A stretch of DNA of 64,000 nt from Helichrysum umbraculigerum (taxonomy: Eukaryota > Streptophyta > Magnoliopsida > Asterales > Asteraceae). How positions within the stretch are numbered: the stretch's first letter is position 1; the number at the start of each line of letters is the position of its first letter. The stretch is taken from positions 84,233,337 to 84,297,336 of the forward strand of contig CATIUR010000004.1 of assembly GCA_949592205.1 (NCBI GenBank), given 5' to 3'. Under the pieces are notes generated by a model. That model searched no databases. It saw nothing but the letters and a program-made list of their open reading frames with translations, and was not told the DNA's origin. Of this stretch, positions 1-11,266 are shown piece after piece. The position numbers were made by a program, and so were the translations under genes.

Positions 1-1582
1 TAACTTTTCTCTTTGAATGTGAGTCTTTATATTTCATTTAAGACCTACAGTGCAGTTCATCATCCATCTAGTCAACCGATATGCTATCAGCTGTTTTTGG
101 TTTAGTCATGTACACGAGCCGCTGAATGACTTGTTTTTAGGCCAAAATACGTGACCGGTTCGGGTCTAGAGTGATACCCATTTGGTTAACCATATCACCC
201 GATGACTTCAACTTAAAAGATGAGTTGTTAACCAGTTTATAAAACACGAATACATGGTAAAATAATCATTACGAACTCGAAATTAAAAGGGACAATAGAA
301 GTTGCTCACGGTTGAAGGTGACGATTCGGAGGTGGTGATCCGTGAGGTTGAAGATGATGATGTCGAGAAGATGATGATCACGATGTTGATGATGGTCGAT
401 TGTTGCTGCTGTTTGTCATTGTTGTTGCTTCGATGATGATGGTGGTCCGAGAATGGTGGGGGTTCGGGTGTGGTGCCGAGCCGAGAGAGATGAAGAGAGA
501 GATGGGGGTTGATCGATGATGCTATAATGGTGATGAAGATGATCAAGAACACAATATGAATATGTTACTATGATTGGATTATGAGGATGATTTTGTTGTT
601 GGTGTTTGTGTTCTACCTCTGTTTCCCTGATGTTGTTTCCGAATGAATGAGATGAAGCACAGTAAACTCAAATAATTTGAGTTGGGTGGTGGTTGGTTGT
701 GTACTGAGATTTGAGAGGGGAGTATATATACAAATATGTCACGGGTTGCATATGTCGAAGGGAGGGTATGGGTATCAGCACACATGTCTCCCAATTATTT
801 AGTTTGTGATATTTTAGTAAGTTTTTAACCCGTTAATTTCGGGTACGGGTATATTTGTTTGTACCCCGTGTACCGATCAATTATTCGTTTGTTTAAACGT
901 TATTTTAAACTTAATAATTGATAATTATAAAAATGAATACTTTTATTTAAATCATTAATAAAATTAATCACAGTAGGTGGTACTGTACGGTTAAATTAGG
1001 TGCCAAATTTCAGTCAAATTTGGAATTCATATTTTGAAGTAATGTTCCAAATGGTAAAACAGGAACGACAAAAATAACACTTTTGTTATTATTGACCTTT
1101 AGACACGTTTTATAATTGTTTCTGTTTGTCTATAACGTGTCCTAAATAGTCGTCTAAAGGTTCCCGAACAACTTCTGTTCTAACTATTTTCTATAGTAGT
1201 TTCAAATAAAAATACTTCAAAAGTATTTTGAAAACCTTTTTGGACTTTTGTACTGTGTCCGATACGTTAAAAAAAATAAACATATAATATATTATATTTT
1301 ATCCATAATCTAAATATAATAATAATCGTAATTAATAATTTTTGAATTATTAATTATTTTTGTATCACCAACTTATTGTATTTATTTCTGTCGAGTTCGT
1401 CCCGATAAGTTTGTACGTAATTATAGTTAATTACGAAATACATAATACTTTTTGTTTAAAAGTATTGGGCTTGCTAGGCTTATATCACATTAAAAGTTTT
1501 GTTAAAACTTAACTTGGGAATCAGCGTAAAATGCATGTGTTTACTGTTCTTAATTGTACCTAAATTTTTGCAGGGTGTCACA
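1..1582 (-). repeat. Probable old chromovirus-type LTR relict
   Basis: No gene is recognised here. The right end (1566-1582) reads GCAGGGTGTCACA, the same style of terminus as the relict LTR that ends at 2680. The layout also resembles the right part of the F LTR: a GA/GAT-rich tract (about 300-560 and 640-730), a GTTTAAACGTT motif near 890, then a very AT-rich tail with a CCAACTT...TTTGTACG segment near 1368-1420. A minus-strand TATA-like run (TATATATAC, 723-731) precedes a CT-rich leader, as expected for an LTR promoter read leftwards. The left boundary is not visible. Open frames in the GAT-rich tract are low-complexity and lack an ATG, so they are not called as genes. Confidence 0.33.
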
Positions 1583-2680
1583 GTCGCTATATGCGACGTT
1601 GTTGATTTCTGCGACGTAAGGGCTTGCGTCGCTATGTGCGATGTCCGCCAATTAAGGCGACATTAGGGATGATGTCGCTATATGCGACGTGGTGAATAGT
1701 ATTGCGACGTCGCAGCTGACGTCGCAATATGTCTGGGCCAACTGCGACGTTGCGGTCTGTTGGCCGGAGTTTGTGTCGAAAACGAGTTTTTCGGCCACCG
1801 TTCGATACAAAACTTTTACCCAACACATATTTGGACATTTTAAACACATAAACGATAAACATGTAGAAATGAGTGAAAACGAGAGGTTTCGACTTTTGTC
1901 GGAAAACTTACAAAGTGTCGGATTGAAAATCCGAAAAGATGGAAATGTAGATCGCGATGAGGTGAACGTTTTTCCCTAAATGAGCTCCGAGTTTTGATGT
2001 CGTTTTGTGGTGTTAAATTGAGATGAAAGGTGGTGGTGGTGTTTGTGAATTTAGAGAGAAAGAAAGAGAATAGAGAGATTGGAGTTGGGTGTAATGAGGA
2101 AGGGGGTGGGGTTTTCCCCCCCTTTTTCTTGGCCAGTTGGGTGGGGTTCACGGGTGTGGGCTTCACCCATTTTTCGTTCCCTGCAATCGTGCTCCGTGTG
2201 GTGTTCGTTTTCCCGATCGTTTAAACGTTAAATATTTATTTTATACGTTTAAATATACGTTTTAAAATACAAATAATTATCCAATATTTTCGTTGAAGTA
2301 TTTTATCAAATACTTAATAATTGCGTTATAAATATAACGTTAACTTGTTTTGTTTGTTTGCGCGTTTAATATTTTAATCGCGTGGACCTTGTTTGTACGA
2401 TATGAATTGAATACGAAATATTATAAAAACAATATTTTGGATATAATTGTCTTATCAAATAATATTGTATTATTTAGTAAAATTGTTCACCAACGTCCGT
2501 ATTTAATTAAACCGAATTACATTCGAGTTGTAACTTATACGATTTAACCAAACCGCATAATTGTATATACATTTAACAATATATATATTGATACATTAAT
2601 TAGCCTAACACATAACTAATTACATGCATTAAAACTTGATTAGGCCCTAATTAAAAGTCCTAATTTTGACGGGTGTCACA
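1583..2680 (-). repeat. Diverged chromovirus-type LTR fragment related to F
   Basis: Colinear with the distal part of the F LTR (about 51030-52667). Shared landmarks in order are an array of GCGAC-type motifs (1583-1750), GGAAAACTTACAAAG near 1903 (F near 51827), CCGAAAAGAT, a GA-rich tract, GTTCGTTTTCCC plus GTTTAAACGTTAA near 2205, GAAGTATTTTATCAAATACTT, CCAACGTCCGTAT near 2490, and the terminus GGGTGTCACA at 2671-2680. Read on the minus strand the terminus is TGTGACACCC, like the TGTAACAACC start of F. The left part of the LTR is missing or replaced at 1582. The orientation is minus. It abuts the 3' UTR of element A directly, which suggests insertion into A or a deletion junction. Confidence 0.6.
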
Positions 2681-2894
2681 CTTAACCTTTTCGTTTCTTG
2701 AAAACCCTTTATAAAAACCCCATCCACCTCCATACCCACCAAAAATATTATCTTGGAATTTTTAAATTTTTGAAAAAATGTTATTTTGGTATTCTTTTTG
2801 CTTTCACTCAAAAATCACAAATTTCGTGTTTTACTTAAAATATCTCGTGTGCGTTTCCATGATCAAAATCTCAAAAAGATCGAGAAAGTCTAAA

Positions 2895-2913
2895 GGTGTA
2901 AAAAATTGACACC
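2895..2913 (+). other. Conserved 3' UTR stem-loop (copy in A)
   Basis: Arms GGTGT and ACACC flank the 9-nt loop AAAAAATTG. Equivalent hairpins in D (38413-38431, 38454-38474) and E (16326-16344, minus strand) have arms GGTGC and GCACC around A-rich loops. The last stem pair changes from C-G to T-A with pairing kept. Confidence 0.5.
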
Positions 2914-3285
2914 AAGTAAAATTCGAAATGTCAAAAGATTGAAAAATGATAATAAGAAAGGATCTCAAAAGGAAGTAAGAAAGAAAAATAAATATCCCTT
3001 AGAAATTCCTTGGCAAAGAAATTCTAAGCCAAAAATAGAAATAAAGCTAAGTGCTTCAAATCTCTCAAAAACTCCGATCTCTGAAAAATATATATTCCGT
3101 GTGTTTTCAAAAAGATAGAAGTCAAAATAGCTATCTTTTCCTCCTTACCGTTATCCGTTTCCATTTTCATTAAAAAGCGTATGTAAATAAAAAATTTCTT
3201 GAGTTTAAAAGTCCTAAGATAAGCATACCCTTTAAACCTAAAAATACCCATTATCCATACCCTTTAACCCTCACTTCACACTACA

Positions 3286-3525
3286 ACCCGATGAATGTCT
3301 TGGGATAATTAGCACCGTCCTCACCTAAGTGGTGGAGATTTGATTCTCGATCAAGCCTATGACGATGAATGCTGCATGACTGGCAATTTTGAGCGATTTC
3401 GTTTGTTTGGAATGATAGGAAACCCGATACACTTTTGAGTGAATTGAGTGACCACCTGGTGAGATTGCCTAAGTCATGTGTATGCCAAAGATCACGAGAA
3501 TCAGAAGCATGCCCAAAGACATTCA
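3286..3525 (+). other. Conserved 3' UTR block (copy in A)
   Basis: Noncoding stretch nearly the same in A, D (about 38806-39030) and C (about 44684-44920), although the flanking UTR differs strongly. Core strings include GGGATAATTAGCACCGTCC, AAGTGGTGGAG, GATTCTCGATCAAGCCTATG, GAGCGATTTCGTTTG, AGGAAACCCGATACACTT and GAATTGAGTGACCACC. No frame is conserved. The role is unknown; RNA packaging or replication signalling is inference only. Confidence 0.65.
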
Positions 3526-3666
3526 TTTCTTATTTCTGGAACAAACATCTTATTTGTCTCGATTTTCTGAAACAAGTTACTTGTATGAAGAATGGTTGTT
3601 CTTAGAAATATTTTAATTCGCAAAAATTGGACTTAAAACATCTTTTTAAGTAAGGATAGTTGAAGT

Positions 3667-3702
3667 GTTGCTTGAGGACAAGCAACGTCTAAGTGTGGGA
3701 TA
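3667..3702 (+). other. Hairpin plus polypurine tract of A
   Basis: Arms GTTGCTTG (3667-3674) and CAAGCAAC (3679-3686) enclose AGGA. They are followed by AAGTGTGGGATA, the polypurine tract that primes plus-strand DNA synthesis in Athila-type elements. The LTR starts 2-3 nt later. D has the identical hairpin. Confidence 0.75.
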
Positions 3703-3704
3703 TT

Positions 3705-6328
3705 TGATTGGACGTAAAAAGTCACGTTTTTGCGTACATAATTCCCACCTTTTTAGCCCCAAAATGGATGAAAACATTCAATATCAATACTTTTTCATCA
3801 TAATTCATTGTTAAGGCTAAAAATAAGGCGTTGCTTCAAAAATCCAGTAAAAAGGCCAAATAACGTACAAAATAGAGCATAAACGATACAGTCACGTTCT
3901 ACAAGCACTTTTTAAGTATTTTACCTCAAAATTGTCATTTGATTATCTCATTATGATCTTCAGGTGAATACGAACACGTGCATATAAAGAACGTTGAAAA
4001 CGGACCAAGAACGAAGAAGATATGGCCAAACGAATTACGATCCAGCACGCAAGACTTACGATCCAGTGCACAAGACAACGACCAGGGCTACACCACCCCA
4101 TAAGGGCCGTATACCCCCCCTTAGGGGCCGTATACTCCCCTTACAGGGCCGTATACCCCCTTTTTGGGGTGGTATACCCCTTCTAGGGGTGGTATACCCC
4201 CTCTATGGTGCCGGATTCGCCCCGTTTGCTACCGAATACGCCCTATTTGCTACCGAATACGCCCCTTTTAAGGTGGTATACCCCCTTTATGGTGTCGAAT
4301 TTCATAGCTAGGGGGTGTATTTCAGTGTTAAATTGGGAGCGAGGGTGTTGAGTGTAAATTTGTAATTTGTAAGCCTATAAATAGAGGCCTTAACCTCCTC
4401 ATTTCTCATCCCTCATTTTCCATTCTCTTTTCTTTCTCTCACTAGAATAGTTAGTAGCTTTCTCTCTCTAGCACTACTCTTAGGAGTTAGAGGAGAAATA
4501 GTAGGTAGGTTCTCTCTCTAGTCTCTCTCTCTAGCTTCTCTCTCTAGGGAACTAGTGGGAAGATTAGAAGAAAACCCTTTCTTTAAAATAGCTATGTAAT
4601 TTAATTAGTAGAGGCTAGCGGTTGTAATGCTTGGATATTAATCGAAGAAATACAAGCTGTTATTCTGTTCGCATTACATATCGGTATTATCTATCCTTTC
4701 TATTATTAATTCATTATAATGTTCTTGTTTGATGTTTGTGACCTATTAATGATAGAAATGTTTATTGGTATGCTTTGTGATTAGCTATGTTGCTTGTATG
4801 TTTGCCATGATTTAAATAGTAGTGACGATGTTAATCTAAATATACAATTGGGATTATACCAAACAACGGAGGTAACGTTATACGGCTTTCATTTGTATAG
4901 CGCCGTAAACATCACGAATGTGTGGAGTACGGAACGTGGAAGCTATGAAAGTCGTGGGCACAATCCATTGTGGAAATATTATTCCCAATTGTTATAATCT
5001 GAAAACTATGTCTGTTTAACTTTTCATCTATGATTATAAACTATTCATCAAACTATCGCCTTTCCTCCAATAAACGTGGTTAAAACTCTGAAAGACAAGG
5101 CGTCGCGAACCTTGTTCTGAGAGTAATTAATTATCTGTGCTATCTATGCATGGTCTGATTTCGAAGCTTTGGAAATACCGTCAAACTAATGTATAGTACA
5201 ACGTGAATAAATCAGGGATTTATTGGGTAATATTAAGTGAGGGCTGGGTTTATATCATAGATGGGTATGCTTTAATACAAACTGACTTTAAACGGGTTCA
5301 GAGTGATCCGAATGTGCAACATGTGTGGAACATCGTAAAACGTCCTATTACTTAGTATAATGCTGAAACCACCTCTGGTGTAGTACAAACGCATGGAAGC
5401 TACGGAACGGCCGTCGGTGCATACACCCTAACTTGCATTAGTGCGCGAGGCATGGAATGCCATAAAATGACCTAGTACCTCATGTAAGTGTCGGAACCTT
5501 CCCTCTAGAACGGTTCCCGTACACCCAAGCTATGGAACGGTCGTCGGTGTATACATTCTGAGCAGCACTGGGTCATCCACCAGCTCTGAACCTAACAAAC
5601 CATCGATGAAAAGTTAATAGACACTTTCCGAATTAGATCTTAAATGCTCTATTTGAATTAGAATACTTTATGGTATCAAAGAAAGGTCAGAAATTAAATA
5701 TCGGTCTGTTACCTTATTCATGCGCCCAGGAGTTAACTCCAAGATGGGTCACTAGTCTTCACAGACAGTGTTTGGGGTAGAGCAGCCTGATCTGATCAGA
5801 ATCGTGATAACCTAGTACTCAGTGACATGCTATCAGGGGAACCAAATAGTAGGGTGCTAGTGTTTACACCATAAAGTACCTAAAACAGTAGAACACAAAT
5901 ACTTAGAAAGAACGTTTTAAAATCCAAACATCATCTACGCTATCCTAAATCATGGTGAACCTCGTCTTTGTTATCCTTAAGTGTTACATATCTGCTAGCC
6001 TCCCTTTACTTTTATGCTTTCTTAGTTTATAGTAGTTTAAATATATAAAAACCAAAAACAATTACCCTCCAATCTATCAATACCCTAGCATAATTACTAA
6101 GTTATCCGAACGAGCTCTGTTTCAATTCTACCGTTGTGAGGAATGACCCTGGATCATCCTTACCGCATACTAGTATCAGGTATTCATACCTAGTAATAGT
6201 GGGTAGTTCGGAAGGTTTTGGCTCCCCCTACTATTTTTAATTTAAAACTACCATCTGGTGCAGCCGCCTAGCGGAGAGGTCCGCAACGACAGGAAGCGAT
6301 TCCTGAACCGACCGCTGGGCGCGCATCA
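3705..6328 (+). repeat. 3' LTR of element A (Athila-like)
   Basis: Starts TGATTGGACGTAAAAAGTCA directly after the polypurine tract, close to the TGATGTAGCGTAAAAAGTCA start of the C LTR. It contains a GC-rich array and TATA box (4107-4383) and a TCTCTCTAG-rich leader with CTACTCTTAGGAGTTAG shared with C. It also has a block of about 115 bp (4866-4975) nearly identical to C at 21450-21560, and a pair of similar units (AAGCTACGGAACGG, AAGCTATGGAACGG) at about 5396 and 5529. The proposed end is CGCGCATCA at 6328, because the text then changes to a chromovirus leader. No primer site follows, as expected for a 3' LTR. The end coordinate is uncertain by a few bases and no target duplication can be checked. 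Confidence 0.72.
4107..4383 (+). promoter_or_regulatory. A LTR promoter: phased GC array plus TATA box
   Basis: CCGTATAC-type or variant (TGGTATAC, CCGAATAC) cores start at about 4107, 4128, 4149, 4170, 4190, 4232, 4253 and 4274, a step of 20-21 bp with one core near 4210 degenerate. Between them are runs of C and G. TATAAATA follows at 4376-4383, then a CT-rich leader. The open frame through the array is a by-product of the repeats. Confidence 0.7.
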
Positions 6329-6655
6329 TAGGGAATCATATCAGTTTAATCCAAACTAACTTTACTGCTAATCATCATAACACAATAAGCAATTCAATTT
6401 AATTAAATTCAGAAAAGCTTATCGTATATTACCTTATTCTCCCAAAAGAACATCTGAGAGTACCGATCGTACTCTTACCGTCTATGTAACCAAACAACAA
6501 ATCAAACTTGATAAGTGTTAGTATCTATTATACAAATCAATTTCTCTTACAGTAACTAACCCCACATTCTGGAATGTTTGACAAACACCAAATAGATTTG
6601 GGATTGAACATTTGCCAATGTCCAATTCACCCAAACCTATGCTCTGATACCAACT
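6329..6655 (-). mobile_element. Chromovirus B: leader fragment with primer site
   Basis: Read on the minus strand, this follows an LTR end and begins with the primer-binding site TGGTATCAGAGC (plus strand 6641-6652), the classical complement of initiator tRNA-Met. The rest is noncoding 5' leader that stops at 6328, where A has inserted or a deletion has occurred. No gag survives. Confidence 0.7.
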
Positions 6656-7049
6656 TATAACACCCCATATTTTGAATACCATATTTTATTATATTTTCAA
6701 ACACCGGAAGCGCACGTCCCGACATATTTACAAAATCTTTACAGTTTTCAAAACATAACAGTTATAAAAATATATAATTACAAAACAAAGTACTATCAGT
6801 TGGGTGTTATATAAATTTCTCAAAAACAAATAATTTTTAAAGATATCAGAGTAGCCGCAGCAGTAGTCAAACATCCCATCCAGAATCCAATCGCCCATCC
6901 CATAATCCAATCATAATTAGCAAAAATATTAAATGTCGAGGGGTTAGCTCACAGCTAAGTGAATGGAACTGTAACCGACAGTTCAAACCAGAAATAACAA
7001 AGCTTACAACAAACAAACCCATAGTCCCACAAAGTCTAAAGATCCAACG

Positions 7050-7220
7050 GTTCTTGGTATGCCATCACTAGAACATCCTGAATCACTGGTATGCCATCAC
7101 AGTGATTTACAAACAAACACATAGTCAAAGAGGACCAGCGGTTCTTGGTATGCCATCACAAGAACACTTTAAACCATTCGTATGCCATCACAGTGATTTA
7201 CCGATAGCTTGAATGCTATC
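7050..7220 (-). repeat. Hairpin cluster with a common loop in LTR B
   Basis: Hairpin 2 has arms AATCACTG (7081-7088) and CAGTGATT (7100-7107). Hairpin 3 has arms GTTCTTG (7141-7147) and CAAGAAC (7159-7165). Both enclose exactly the same 11-nt loop GTATGCCATCA. Hairpin 1 (7050-7074) and hairpin 4 (about 7172-7198) carry the same loop with weaker arms. A fifth hairpin (7203-7220) pairs GATAGC with GCTATC. The cluster lies near the sense 3' end of the LTR (U5 side). Confidence 0.7.
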
Positions 7221-8256
7221 TTCACTGACATGGGTTCATCCTCAACTATATGTATCGGAAACCCAGCTAGCCAAACAATAGCAGACAAGCCCAACCAGCG
7301 TTGACCTCTGAATAATCCACATAGTCACATATGCCCAATGGCCACGAAATTACATTATGCATTATAGCCATGCCAATCAATAACCCAGAATACTAGACAG
7401 TTAACAATCAGCAATAACAATAACCCAAACTAACAATAAGCAATCCTAGTTCAATAATATCAATAATCATATCAATAACCCAAAACCAATATAAACCAAA
7501 CAGTCAATAACCAATAACCATAATGTTCACCCGTTGTAACCAAACCTATTACAACTGAGTTGAACTGAGGATTACAATCCCACTCACCGAATTCGCAGTC
7601 TCTTTACTCAGTAGTCTAATATCACCGAGTGTCCTTCTGATCTAAAAATATAAGTAATAACGAGTCAGTTACTTGTCTCAATTTTATATAACATAACTCG
7701 CACATATATATACTAATGAAATTTATAAGCTACACACTTATTTGATCTCTAATAAAATCACTTATATACTCACGGTAAATCATATTAGTTTAGCCATCAC
7801 TAAACTCAATTCATAATAATAATAATACTTATGATAAAAGTATATCATTTAAACCAACACTTATAAAATATGTCATTGATCTAATAATTTCAATCAATTT
7901 ACCATAATCCAATCGATATCAACAGTTACATAATATTCCACTTCCACATAAAGGCATATCATATTGCTATTTAAATATATATCCACTAACTCACAAGTTC
8001 TAGTTATAATATATTAAATTTATAATACCAACTATTACTTATTTAATCGAATCATTGATAACACTATTATCATGTTCCATATATATCAAGATAACAATTA
8101 CCAAGTTGTAGTATCAATTGTCAATCATAGTCCATTATTACATATTACTGCATATAATCAATATTTAGTTATACTTATTATCATACTAAATCACATACAA
8201 GTTAAATATACGATTATAAAACCAACTGAAGACCGGTTGCTGTTTAACACCTTGGA

Positions 8257-8345
8257 CCCGCCAGCTAGGGTGGAGAACCCGCCGGCTCCCAACCCCAAAC
8301 ACAGAACCCGCCGGCTAGGGTGGAGAACCCGCCGGCTTGTTCTTC
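8257..8345 (-). repeat. GC-rich CCCGCCGGC array in LTR B
   Basis: Four units starting with CCCGCC at 8257, 8278, 8307 and 8328 (steps 21, 29, 21 bp), most reading CCCGCCGGCT, joined by AGGGTGGAGAA. It stands out sharply from the AT-rich LTR around it. Confidence 0.75.
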
Positions 8346-9159
8346 ACAGACCCGGAAAACAGTAACTTTTACAAGCTTAATCCGAACTCATGCCATCCAA
8401 AATCACAAACTCAATTCCCAAATCAATTACAATAATTATCTAGTAGTTACTAATCATTATATAACATCAAATATCATCCTTTAAACGTCAATTCCATATA
8501 CATATCAAAACCCACATATATAAATCTCACATATAACTTTAATCCCTAACCAAGTTAATCAACCCAAAACTTGAAAAACATCATGTAATCATCATATATT
8601 ATCATATATCCTTCCTATAACTATCATAATTTAGTTATTCAAACTTTAAATTATACAACTCAAATATTACCCAATTCATTCAAATAATCTATAAAGGCAT
8701 TAAAAATACTTACACCAAATAAAGAAATCAAGATGTGATGATGACGATGATGAGATTGAATCAATAAGCATAAGACAATCCTTTTTCTAATTGATTTGTG
8801 TTTAGAATTTATTGTTGTAGGTTTTTCAAAGAAAATGAAATGAAGATAAGTTAGAAGAAAAACTAATCCCATTTTTAAGTAGGTGAATATAAGTCGGTCC
8901 ATCATTAAAGCGACCCCAATTAAAACAGTGTAATTTTTATCCCCTTTCTAACCGTATTGTCTGGAACCCGAAAATACCCATAAGACAAAGTATTTTTATT
9001 TTACCGTCAACTACTTTAATTTAAAACAAGTACAATTTTATTAGTCACAATAAATCCTGTGACTCTTTTACCTATTTATTTTCAAGTAAACCATTTAATA
9101 AATATTTCCCATTTTCATAAATAACCATTTATTTCCAGGCCCGAAAATAGGATGTTACA

Positions 9160-9203
9160 AATCTACCCCTCTTAAAGAGATTTCGTCCTCGAAATCTACC
9201 CCC
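9160..9203 (-). mobile_element. Polypurine-side end of a chromovirus
   Basis: On the minus strand this reads AGATTTCGAGGACGAAATCT, then CTTTAAGAGGGGTAGA just before the LTR start. This is the familiar 3' end of Tekay/Del chromoviruses (end of the pol region plus polypurine tract). It is cut at 9203, where the truncated LTR G begins. Confidence 0.72.
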
Positions 9204-9924
9204 CTTATAGGTACTACCTACTACACTGGGTGAGTAAGCAGCAAGTATAACTCGAGGTCGTTCTTTAATCGGAGTGAATTGAAATGAAGCTTGGACCAAA
9301 GATAAGGTTCACTATTAGGATGGGTTTGTGTAGATATGTAGGTTTTTGTTGTTTTGGTTTTCTAATAAACTAATTATTTAAGTGCAGAAAAGTAAAATAG
9401 AGATGAGAATCGGTAATTAGGTAGATAGATAGAGAATGCGGCTGTTGAAGTTTCAATAATCAATTATTGGGATGATGTTCATTATAAAGGTAATTGGGGA
9501 CACAATTAGTTGACAGACAGATGGATTACAGGTGTAAACACTAGGACCCTACTTGTTTAGTTAAACCTAAATAAGTATGTCACTGAATACCTAGGCTATC
9601 GTGATTCTGGTCAGAACAGGCTACTCGACCCCCCACACTTGTCTTGTGAAGACAAGTGACCCATGAAGGGTGCATGAATAAGGTAACAGACTGCCCTCAG
9701 GTTATTCTGACCTTTGTTAACACCTAAATACAACTGTTATTATCTAATCATGTTCTAAGTATTAAATTGTTATTCTAAACTATCAGTTTTGTAGAGTCTA
9801 GGGGTTCTAAGAATCCTGAACCACTGTTGGGCTTGACTTTCATCACCAGAATCATTCCTTAGGTTTTATTAGCATAATTACTTCTGTCATGATCTAGAAC
9901 TCTCCTTTGCGATTAGTCATTCGT

Positions 9925-10275
9925 CCCTAGGTACACTAGCGGTGTACATTGCATTATTTTCCACAGCTCTCTAACCCTAGGTACTTTACGGTGTACAGTA
10001 CTCTAACCGTTTTCCACAGTTTCATATAACCAGAGATAGGTTCACCGTGTACTCCAGCTTTTCCATAGTAAACCAACCCTAGGTACAAAAGCGGTGTATA
10101 GTGCTTGAAGCATTTCCACAACGTTCATAACCAGAGGTAGGTTTACGATGTACTATAGCTTTTCTATAGCTTTACTAACCTTAGGTATAGTTACGGTGTA
10201 CTTCAGTTAATGTATTTCCACAGATTTGTAACCAGAGGTAGATCTACGGTGTACTTAGCATTTCCACAGCTCTAC
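9925..10275 (-). repeat. Seven-unit tandem repeat of about 50 bp in LTR G
   Basis: Seven degenerate units, each with GGTA, then CGGTGTAC or a variant, then TTTCCACAG or a variant. Odd and even units alternate between CCTAGGTA and CAGAGGTAG openings, giving a two-unit period of about 100 bp. The first unit contains the short hairpin GTACAC / TAGCG / GTGTAC. The same array is in E at about 60180-60535. Confidence 0.65.
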
Positions 10276-10987
10276 GGTTCCTATACCATATTCTAGGGTT
10301 TCTAGGTAGGCCACAATGCTGGTACAGACGGCTTTTTCCGGAGCTTCCACGGTTGTACTCCACCAGTGGTGATTCCATCGCTATACCCCATACTTTAGCT
10401 GGATTACAATAACAAACATTGCTTTGTACGGTAACACAGATAACAAACTACTGTATTTAGAGGTGATCAATTTCTAAACCTAGCAGCAGTCACGCGAAGG
10501 ACTGGAAAGGGTGATCCGTAAACTAAGTCTAGATGCATGAAAAGTTTAGACATAACAGAGTTTAATAATTTCAAATCACATATTTAATTAAAGATTAGTT
10601 TAACATCATCCCTACGTTTAATTATCTACATTTCAAAAACCGCAATAATACACTACTCAGTAATCATGGCAATACACATAACATACATCATATAAGCAGG
10701 CATAAATAATTCGGACATAGTATAAGTATAAGAGAATAGATATCACCAGAATTTAAGCAGAGTAATATTTAGAAACGCGTAGTCTTGCACCAAGAATGCT
10801 TTTACACCATGATTACAACATCTAGCTTTTCTCTCTCTACCTCTAACTAACTAACTATCTATATCTCTCTACAGAGAGAAACCAAAACTAAAAGCTAAAT
10901 ACGAAACGAAAAATGAAAGTGTAAATGAGAAGTGTGAAAATTGGATGAAGAATGAATTAATGGATTGAACGAGGAGGTGGTGATGAG

Positions 10988-11266
10988 TATTTATAGATTT
11001 GGCTCAATCGTATTTCTCAACCGTATTCCCACCTCCTAAATCTCAGCCGTATCGCCCAGCCGTATCAAAATCCTATCTTGTACGGGCAAAACATTGAATA
11101 TAGGCGAGATTGGCCGTATACGGGAGAGATTGGTCGTATTCGGGAGGGACCAGGCTGTATACGGGTGAGATTGGCCATATACGGCTGAGACCAGGCCGTA
11201 TACGGCTGAGGCTTGGCCGTATACGGTCAGTCTTGCCCGTATACGGCTTGGCTCTCCCGTATATCG
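10988..11266 (-). promoter_or_regulatory. LTR G promoter: phased CCGTATACGG array plus TATA box
   Basis: On the minus strand the TATA box is TATAAATA (plus strand 10988-10995). Upstream of it CCGTATACGG or close variants start at plus-strand positions 11114, 11134, 11155, 11175, 11196, 11217, 11237 and 11257, steps of 20 or 21 bp. The palindrome reads the same on both strands. Neighbouring text is GGGAGAGATTGG or GGCTGAGACCAGG. Confidence 0.75.

Larger units (their letters stand above)
2681..3704 (+). mobile_element. Element A: 3' UTR fragment, Athila-like
   Basis: Noncoding 3' end of an Athila-like element whose coding part has been lost to the left. It aligns by eye with the 3' UTRs of C (44135-45112) and D (38235-39224). 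The shared landmarks are CCTTTTCGTTTCTT at the start, an A-rich purine stretch, a conserved block at 3286-3525, a hairpin, the tract AAGTGTGGGATA, and then the LTR. The open frames in this stretch are lysine-rich and low-complexity, and are not called. Confidence 0.75.
6656..9159 (-). repeat. LTR of chromovirus B (Tekay/Del type)
   Basis: Bounded on the minus strand by TGTAACATCC (plus strand ...GGATGTTACA ending 9159) and by ...GGGTGTTATA next to the primer site (the terminal CA has become TA). It holds a hairpin cluster (7050-7220), a GC-rich 21-bp array (8257-8345) and AT-rich remaining sequence. Unusually it has a primer site on one side and a polypurine end on the other (see 9160-9203), so it is a shared LTR between two partial internal regions. 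The open frame at 8072-8365 is an array artefact. Confidence 0.75.

Noticed and set aside
283..794. Open frames on the minus strand encoding His/Ser/Ile-rich peptides
   Set aside because: They arise from GAT/GGT-rich low-complexity DNA, start at GTG and not ATG, and fit the GA-rich part of an LTR relict.
3994..4311. Open frame of 105 codons with GRIPPLRGRI-type repeats
   Set aside because: It is the phased promoter array of LTR A read through; unit length 21 bp keeps the frame open automatically.
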